Shown in pieces: positions 13,848-18,659 of a DNA stretch of 18,659 nucleotides. Numbering within the stretch: position 1 is the first letter of the stretch; each line of letters starts with the position of its first letter. This DNA comes from Chitinophagia bacterium. GTDB lineage: Bacteria > Bacteroidota > Bacteroidia > Chitinophagales > Chitinophagaceae. Made by a program: the position numbers and the translations under genes. Below the pieces are notes generated by a model. It was not told the DNA's origin. It did not search any database and was given only the letters and a program-made list of their open reading frames with translations. The stretch lies in contig RGVM01000006.1 of assembly GCA_010027295.1 (NCBI GenBank), positions 1-18,659 on the forward strand, read 5' to 3'.

Positions 13848-15698
13848 TCACCAAACAATCTTAAGTACGGCGCCAACTGGAAGGCTCACCTCCCTCTTTA
13901 CTCTTTGCTCTGCTTTTCTACCGTTGATACGGATGTCTTTAGCCATGACACCCTCCGGAATCACGAACACCCCGCTGCTCCCCTTGGGCAGGGTGACTTC
14001 CACTGTCAAGCCACCCGTACCCGTCCGCTGGAAGCGGAACCCGGCGATGCCCGTCGGGAATGGTATCCGGGCCTGCAGGGAGTCGAGCCCCTCGAGCCTC
14101 GGCTCGATGCGGATGCGTTTGGAGCCGGGTGCGACGGGCTCCATGCCGATGATCTTCCGGGTGATGGCGTTCAATGCCGCTGTGCCCCAGGCGTGGTTCC
14201 AGTCGAGGTTGGGCTTGTAGACGAGGTCCCAGGCCTCCAAGGCCATGGTGGCGCCTGCCTTGAGCATGCGGTACCATCCGCGGTCGCCCCTGTCGGTGAT
14301 CAGCGAAAAAGCGTGCGCCGCAGCTCCGTTGTCATACAGCGCGTCGAGCAGGAACTGCGACCCGTAGACGCTGCAGGCCATGCCCCGGGAGCGCATATAT
14401 TCCAGGATGCGCGGCTTCTCCGCCGGTTCGATGAGTCCGAAGGCAAGGGCGAACATGTTGGAATGCAGTGCGCTGTGCCGCGTCGTATCGCCGTCACGCA
14501 CCAGTCCCGTCACAGGGTCCAGGAAGCGTGCGCGGAAGGACTTTCGCACGCGTCCCGCCAGGGATTGGTACATGTCCACGTCCTTCGGCTTTCCAGCGAT
14601 GCGGGCGAACTCGGACATGAGTTGCAGGGAGCGGTAGTGGAAGGCGTTGACTACGCTGTTGTAGTCACAGAAGACGAAGCCGTCGGTCTCCCCTCGGTAG
14701 GCGGGACCGGCCAAACGGCTGTTGCCGTTCTGCGGCCAGTCGGTGATGTCCCTGAGCACGGCCTTGTTGTCGAAAGTCCGGTAGTGTATCGCGTTGAGCA
14801 GCGCAGTGTCCTGCGGTGGCGTCTTCGTCGAGATGAGTCCGTCCGGTCCCGCCATGCTCCGCAGCGTCTTGAGGTCGAGCAGTCCGTAATGGTCCCTGAT
14901 GAGCTCGGTGTTGCCCGTGTAGAGGTGGTCGTACCAAAGGATCTGATGCATCTGCAGATGCCACTCGGTGGGCCATGCGGGACTGAAGAGGAGATATCTG
15001 GCAGTGTTTCGCGCGATGTCGTAGACCGAGTCGACGGCGTAGTGCGAGAGCTGGTTGATGAGCGCGTCCGCCTCGTAAGGGATCCGCTCCCTGTCTCCGT
15101 CAATGTACACGCCCATGAAAGTCGTGGCCTTGATGGTGTGCTTGCATAAATCCCAGATGGCGTTGAGCAGACTGTCGGAGGAGACGAACGAAGAGGCGTC
15201 GTCGTGGAAGCGGTGGTGGTAGACCCTGCGCATGGCGTCCTGGGTCGAGAGCCTGACCCGGGAGACGGTCTCTGCCGCCCGGAAGGGCAGTACGATACCC
15301 ATGGTGTCGGGTAGTGGCACGGCCCTTCCCGTTGTGTTTCGAATGTTCTTCTTCCGTGGGAACCACAGATAACCGCCCATGCCGGGTGCCATCACGACCG
15401 TATCCGCCGAGAAACGGATATTACCGCCGGGGGTTGGGTCGATGCGCCCACCGACGACCTTCTCGCCGAGTCGCACCACCAGCGTATCGCCCGGGGAGAG
15501 GCGGGAGACGTCGACGCTGAGCCGACCGAAGGCGGCCCTTCCAAAGTCGAGGAATTGTGTCCTCGCATCGATCGCGACGCTACGCTCAGCCCTGCCGTCG
15601 ACCGCGGTCAGGCGCTGCTGGTAGTAGGGGTTCTGGGCGGAGAGGGTCAGGGGAAAGGCGAGGACGAGAAGGAGACCTAAGGACAGGGCATGTCGCAT
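13848..15698 (-). CDS. Secreted GH78 alpha-L-rhamnosidase
   Basis: GH78 enzymes release terminal alpha-L-rhamnose by an inverting mechanism. The 616-aa product has a Sec signal peptide (MRHALSLGLLLVLAFPLTLSA) followed by an N-terminal beta-sandwich of about 130 residues and an (alpha/alpha)6 barrel. The catalytic block VYIDGDRERIPYEAD (residues 197-211) supplies Asp200, Glu204 as likely general acid, and Asp211. The second block GATMALEAWD supplies Glu488 as likely base, then NHAWGTAALNAITR and PGSKRIRIEPRL, the ending typical of GH78. The C-terminal sandwich completes the protein. It is shorter than the large multidomain GH78 forms (about 900-1000 aa). The upstream frame adds only 7 codons; the ATG at 15698 begins the signal peptide properly. 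It diverges from the nucleosidase-like gene (110 bp apart). No SusC/SusD genes adjoin. Confidence 0.9.
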   Translation of the reverse strand: MRHALSLGLLLVLAFPLTLSAQNPYYQQRLTAVDGRAERSVAIDARTQFLDFGRAAFGRLSVDVSRLSPGDTLVVRLGEKVVGGRIDPTPGGNIRFSADTVVMAPGMGGYLWFPRKKNIRNTTGRAVPLPDTMGIVLPFRAAETVSRVRLSTQDAMRRVYHHRFHDDASSFVSSDSLLNAIWDLCKHTIKATTFMGVYIDGDRERIPYEADALINQLSHYAVDSVYDIARNTARYLLFSPAWPTEWHLQMHQILWYDHLYTGNTELIRDHYGLLDLKTLRSMAGPDGLISTKTPPQDTALLNAIHYRTFDNKAVLRDITDWPQNGNSRLAGPAYRGETDGFVFCDYNSVVNAFHYRSLQLMSEFARIAGKPKDVDMYQSLAGRVRKSFRARFLDPVTGLVRDGDTTRHSALHSNMFALAFGLIEPAEKPRILEYMRSRGMACSVYGSQFLLDALYDNGAAAHAFSLITDRGDRGWYRMLKAGATMALEAWDLVYKPNLDWNHAWGTAALNAITRKIIGMEPVAPGSKRIRIEPRLEGLDSLQARIPFPTGIAGFRFQRTGTGGLTVEVTLPKGSSGVFVIPEGVMAKDIRINGRKAEQRVKREVSLPVGAVLKIVW

Positions 15699-15745
15699 CG
15701 CGATTGGTTTTCCGGACAATCTATGAAATTGTCGTCATATCACGC

Positions 15746-15777
15746 TTGCCTCGGTAATGCTGAATTCGATACATTCG
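15746..15777 (+). promoter_or_regulatory. Bacteroidota promoter of the nucleosidase-like gene
   Basis: A -33 TTG at 15746-15748 and a -7 element TACATTCG (TAnnTTCG) at 15770-15777 are 21 bp apart, matching the Bacteroidota sigma spacing of 19-21 bp. The -7 element is 31 bp before the ATG at 15809. The best two-part promoter in the window. Confidence 0.6.
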
Positions 15778-15808
15778 ATGCCCATCACCACATCCACACT
15801 CTTCAACC

Positions 15809-16363
15809 ATGCAGAAGGCCTTCGTCATCGCACTCCCGGAGGAAGTGGGGCATATCTCCGAGCTCCATGGCCATCCCGTGCACTATTCTGGCGTGGGGAA
15901 GGTGAATGCGGCCCTGGCTTCCGCCTCGCTTGCCGCCAGGGGCGTGCAAGAGATCGTCAATATCGGATCCTGCGGTTCTTCGCGGCATCCCACCGGCGAA
16001 ATCCTTCGCGTGGGTAGCGTGTACCAGGATATCGACTGCACCCCCATCTGCATCTACGGCCATACCGGCTTCGAAGAGGACAGCCACTGCATTGTGTTTG
16101 ACGAAGGGGCCGAGCACACCTGCTTCACCACCGACTATTTCTTCGACAGGCGGCAGCTCGCCAAGTACTCGCCCGACTACCTACGGATGGTGGGCGAATG
16201 CTCCGTCTTCGACATGGAACTCTATGCCCTCGCCAAAGCCTGCCGGCGATACGGTATCTCGCTTCGATCCTACAAATGGGTGTCCGACGACGGCGACCAC
16301 TCCCAGTGGCTCGAGAACTGCCGCCTAGCCGCCCACCGCATCATGGCCATGCCCGAACTCTGA
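15809..16363 (+). CDS. MTA/SAH nucleosidase-like phosphorylase-fold protein
   Basis: The 184-aa product belongs to the PNP/UDP phosphorylase superfamily that splits nucleosides. Markers are Glu12 in the first strand (FVIALPEEVG), YSGVGKVNAA (residues 26-35) with the substrate-binding glycine turn, NIGSCGSS (about 51-58), the FDMELYALA helix (134-142), in which Met136-Glu137 correspond to the ribose-binding Met-Glu of MTA/SAH nucleosidase, and VSDDGDHSQW (158-167), in which Asp160 is the probable catalytic acid. It is about 45 residues shorter than E. coli MTA/SAH nucleosidase (232 aa), but all listed motifs remain. The gene has a good promoter of its own. GH20 follows 60 bp later on the same strand, so co-transcription is possible. 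The natural nucleoside cannot be named. Confidence 0.85.
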   Translation: MQKAFVIALPEEVGHISELHGHPVHYSGVGKVNAALASASLAARGVQEIVNIGSCGSSRHPTGEILRVGSVYQDIDCTPICIYGHTGFEEDSHCIVFDEGAEHTCFTTDYFFDRRQLAKYSPDYLRMVGECSVFDMELYALAKACRRYGISLRSYKWVSDDGDHSQWLENCRLAAHRIMAMPEL

Positions 16364-16423
16364 CACCACGCGCCCCGGATCCCCACTCACGGATACCAGT
16401 AACCGACGTATACGACTCCACCC

Positions 16424-18659
16424 ATGCAAAAGTCCCCTTCGTTGCGCCTGATGCTAGCAATGATCGGCTTCCTGCCCCTTTCGATTCTCGCGCAGGAGCC
16501 CCCCGCCCTCATCCCCCGGCCGGCATCCCTCAAGTCCTATCCCAAGGCTTTTCTCATCCGTCCCGGCACCTCGCTGCGCCATGACCCCGGCTCTGAGGAT
16601 CTACATCGCCTGGCAGCCTGGTTCAGGGCCGCCGTGCACGACGTATCGGGATTCCGACTGGCCGCCGCAGGTGAAGCGAACGGGGCCATCGACCTGCATC
16701 TCGACCGGTCCGTCCCAGGCGGCCCCGAAGCATACCGTCTCGAAGTGACCACCCGTCGTATCCGGATCGAAGCGGCTTCGGCGGCCGGGTTGTTCTACGG
16801 ACTGCAGACGGTCCTGCAGACACTTCCTGCCGTACGCACCAACGCCACCCTCGCCGTACCCTGCATGGTCGTGGAGGATGCGCCCCGCTTCCCGTGGCGC
16901 GGCCTGCACCTCGACGTGAGCCGGCATTTCTTCGGCCCCGATGTGATCAGGGAATACATCGACTTGATGGCTCGCTACAAGCTCAACCGTTTCCACTGGC
17001 ATCTGACCGACGATCCGGGCTGGCGGCTGGAGATCAGGAAGTATCCCGAACTCACCCGTACGGGCGCCTGGCGCGTCGACCATTCCGACAGGCCATATGG
17101 CGCCCGTCCGCAGGCACGCCCCGGTGTGACACCCACCTACGGCGGCTATTATACGCAGGAACAGGTGCGCGAAATCGTCGCCTACGCCCGCGACCGGCAT
17201 GTCACCATTGTGCCCGAGATCGAGATGCCCGGCCATTCGGCCGCCGCCATCGCCTCCTATCCACGGCTCAGCTGCACCGGGAAGCCGCAACTGCCTATGA
17301 CGGGCGGCAACTATACCGGTATCAGCTCGAACTTCTGTCCGGGCAACGACTCCGTATTCACCTTCATATCCGATGTACTCAAGGAGGTGATGGACATCTT
17401 CCCCTCAGAATACATCCATATCGGGGGCGACGAGGTCGACAAGTCGCCCTGGAAGGCCTGCCCCCGCTGCCAGGCGCGCATCAGGGCGGAAGGCCTCCAC
17501 AACGAGGAAGAGCTGCAGAGCTGGTTCATCAAGCGCGTCGAGAAGCTCATCGTCGCACGCAAGCGACGGATGATCGGATGGGACGAGATCCTCGAGGGCG
17601 GACTCGCGCCCACCGCCACCGTGATGAGCTGGAGAGGAGAGGCCGGCGGTATCGCTGCGGCGAAGATGGGCCACGATGTCGTCATGACGCCCGGCAACCC
17701 GTGCTACTTCGACCACTACCAGGCCGGGCCCGAGGGAGAACCCCTCGCCATCGGAGGCATGAATACGCTCCGCAGGGTCTATGCCTACGAGCCCGTGCCC
17801 ACGGAACTCTCAGGTGCCATGGCGTCGTACGTGCTGGGGGCCCAGGCCAACGTATGGACCGAGTTCATCACCACCCCCGAGCATCTGGAGTACATGATCC
17901 TCCCGCGCATGCCGGCCATGGCCGAAGTGCTGTGGAGTCCGAAGGCGCAACGCGACTGGGAGGGCTTCCGGCTCAGGCTGAAGCCTCACCTGCGCGCCTT
18001 CGAACAACGCGGGTTGAGGTATTCGAAGGGTAACTTCAAAGTCGAGATCCAGCCACAGCCGGGCGACGGACGCGTCGTGGTCGCACTGTCCACCGAAGCC
18101 CCCGATGCGGAGATCCGATACACCCTCGACGGCGGTGAACCCACGGTAACGTCTAACCGCTATGAGGGGCCTTTCCCCATCCGGTCGAGCGGCGTACTCA
18201 AGGCTGTCACCGTCGTCGACGGACAGGTAATGGGGACAGTTCCCGCCCGCCAGGATTTCTCCTTCCATGCCGGCCTCGGTGCACGGCTGACCTATGGGCA
18301 GCCGCCCAGCCGCTCTTATATGGCCTCGGGCCTGCAGTCGCTGGTGGACGGCGTCCGCGGTCAGCATGCCGTAGGCCGTCACTGGCACGGCTTCGAGGGG
18401 CGCGACGTGGTGGCAACGCTCGACCTGGGCACAGAGAAGAGCATCCGGAGCCTTGCCCTCGGATGCCTGCAACGGTACACCGACTGGATCTTCATGCCCG
18501 TCGAAGTACGGTTCGAGACCTCCGTTGACGGTGCCGCATTCCGGGAAGTGGCCATCGTCAAGGACCCGGTGGGTGCAGAACAACGAAACTCCACCATCCA
18601 TGATTTCAAGGCGTCCTTCTCGCCTCTCAAGGCCAGGTATGTACGGGTCACCGCAAGGG
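16424..18659 (+). CDS. GH20 beta-N-acetylhexosaminidase, C-terminus outside window
   Basis: The frame is open to the window edge (745 codons). Residues 1-23 form a signal peptide (MLAMIGFLPLSILA), then the GH20b N-terminal domain (about 25-150) precedes the catalytic barrel (about 155-520). Catalytic and substrate residues are in order: FHWHLTDD (190-197), PEIEMPGH near 265, HIGGDEV with the catalytic pair Asp336-Glu337, GWDEI near 386, and the late QANVWTEF, in which Trp and Glu line the GlcNAc pocket. The domain from about residue 537 (DGGEPT near 570) is a chitobiase-type C-terminal domain. From about 622 comes a discoidin-like F5/8 type C domain (LDLGTEKSIRSLAL), cut by the window edge. 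The enzyme hydrolyses terminal beta-GlcNAc or GalNAc from chitin-like or host glycans, probably in the periplasm or at the outer membrane. No frameshift seen. Confidence 0.93.
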   Translation, partial: MQKSPSLRLMLAMIGFLPLSILAQEPPALIPRPASLKSYPKAFLIRPGTSLRHDPGSEDLHRLAAWFRAAVHDVSGFRLAAAGEANGAIDLHLDRSVPGGPEAYRLEVTTRRIRIEAASAAGLFYGLQTVLQTLPAVRTNATLAVPCMVVEDAPRFPWRGLHLDVSRHFFGPDVIREYIDLMARYKLNRFHWHLTDDPGWRLEIRKYPELTRTGAWRVDHSDRPYGARPQARPGVTPTYGGYYTQEQVREIVAYARDRHVTIVPEIEMPGHSAAAIASYPRLSCTGKPQLPMTGGNYTGISSNFCPGNDSVFTFISDVLKEVMDIFPSEYIHIGGDEVDKSPWKACPRCQARIRAEGLHNEEELQSWFIKRVEKLIVARKRRMIGWDEILEGGLAPTATVMSWRGEAGGIAAAKMGHDVVMTPGNPCYFDHYQAGPEGEPLAIGGMNTLRRVYAYEPVPTELSGAMASYVLGAQANVWTEFITTPEHLEYMILPRMPAMAEVLWSPKAQRDWEGFRLRLKPHLRAFEQRGLRYSKGNFKVEIQPQPGDGRVVVALSTEAPDAEIRYTLDGGEPTVTSNRYEGPFPIRSSGVLKAVTVVDGQVMGTVPARQDFSFHAGLGARLTYGQPPSRSYMASGLQSLVDGVRGQHAVGRHWHGFEGRDVVATLDLGTEKSIRSLALGCLQRYTDWIFMPVEVRFETSVDGAAFREVAIVKDPVGAEQRNSTIHDFKASFSPLKARYVRVTAR

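Noticed and set aside
7529..13850. Copy of the tRNA-Val 3' end as an att site, and an integrase gene
   Set aside because: Reading both strands I found no second copy of the T-arm and acceptor bases and no integrase or transposase.
13740..15149. Rightward 469-codon open frame
   Set aside because: It is antisense to the GH78 gene, whose catalytic motifs and signal peptide are clear.
16894..18033. Rightward 379-codon Arg-rich open frame
   Set aside because: It lies inside the GH20 gene in another frame; GH20 has the HIGGDEV motif and continuous domains.
1..18659. CRISPR array, insertion sequence or long direct repeats
   Set aside because: No regularly spaced repeats, terminal inverted repeats or transposase motifs were seen.

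Overview
The window reads as a GC-rich Bacteroidota chromosome, most likely Chitinophagaceae or a close relative; the genus cannot be named from this sequence. The grounds are: promoters with the Bacteroidota -7 element TAnnTTTG or its TAnnTTCG variant; the long (389 aa) Bacteroidota form of PurM; a secreted DUF1080 protein; and GH78 and GH20 exo-glycosidases with signal peptides. Two genes run off the ends: a coiled-coil membrane protein at the left and a GH20 hexosaminidase at the right.

Layout. Positions 1-4535 are mainly housekeeping: a leftward coiled-coil protein (partial), rightward holA (DNA polymerase III delta), leftward ribF (FAD synthesis), rightward purM (purine synthesis), and a secreted DUF1080 protein 21 bp after purM. 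ribF and purM diverge from a shared 83-bp promoter region. Positions 4794-7354 hold a leftward pair of exported proteins: a TPR protein followed by an Asp-box beta-propeller. Positions 7462-7568 are a tRNA-Val(GAC) with its own promoter and a strong intrinsic terminator.

Right of the tRNA the content becomes accessory: an exported DinB-fold protein, a single-domain rhodanese with a possible Crp/Fnr-type site upstream, and a tightly coupled pair made of a MazG-like nucleotide pyrophosphohydrolase and a 620-aa PD-(D/E)XK nuclease-DUF2075 helicase fusion. Then come a Tat-exported NHL propeller, an A+T-richer stretch with a self-inhibited (class II) Fic protein, a GH78 alpha-L-rhamnosidase, a small MTA/SAH-nucleosidase-like protein and the GH20 enzyme.

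How the genes relate. GH78, GH20, DUF1080 and the propellers fit glycan scavenging in the cell envelope, but there is no SusC/SusD pair, so this is not a classic polysaccharide utilization locus. The part most likely to be a poorly described system is the MazG-DUF2075 operon (9314-11502). It pairs a nucleotide-hydrolysing enzyme with a nuclease-helicase, start and stop codons overlap, and it is preceded by a nested 40-bp hairpin and a 28-codon upstream frame. Defence against phage is an inference from domain content; nothing here proves it.
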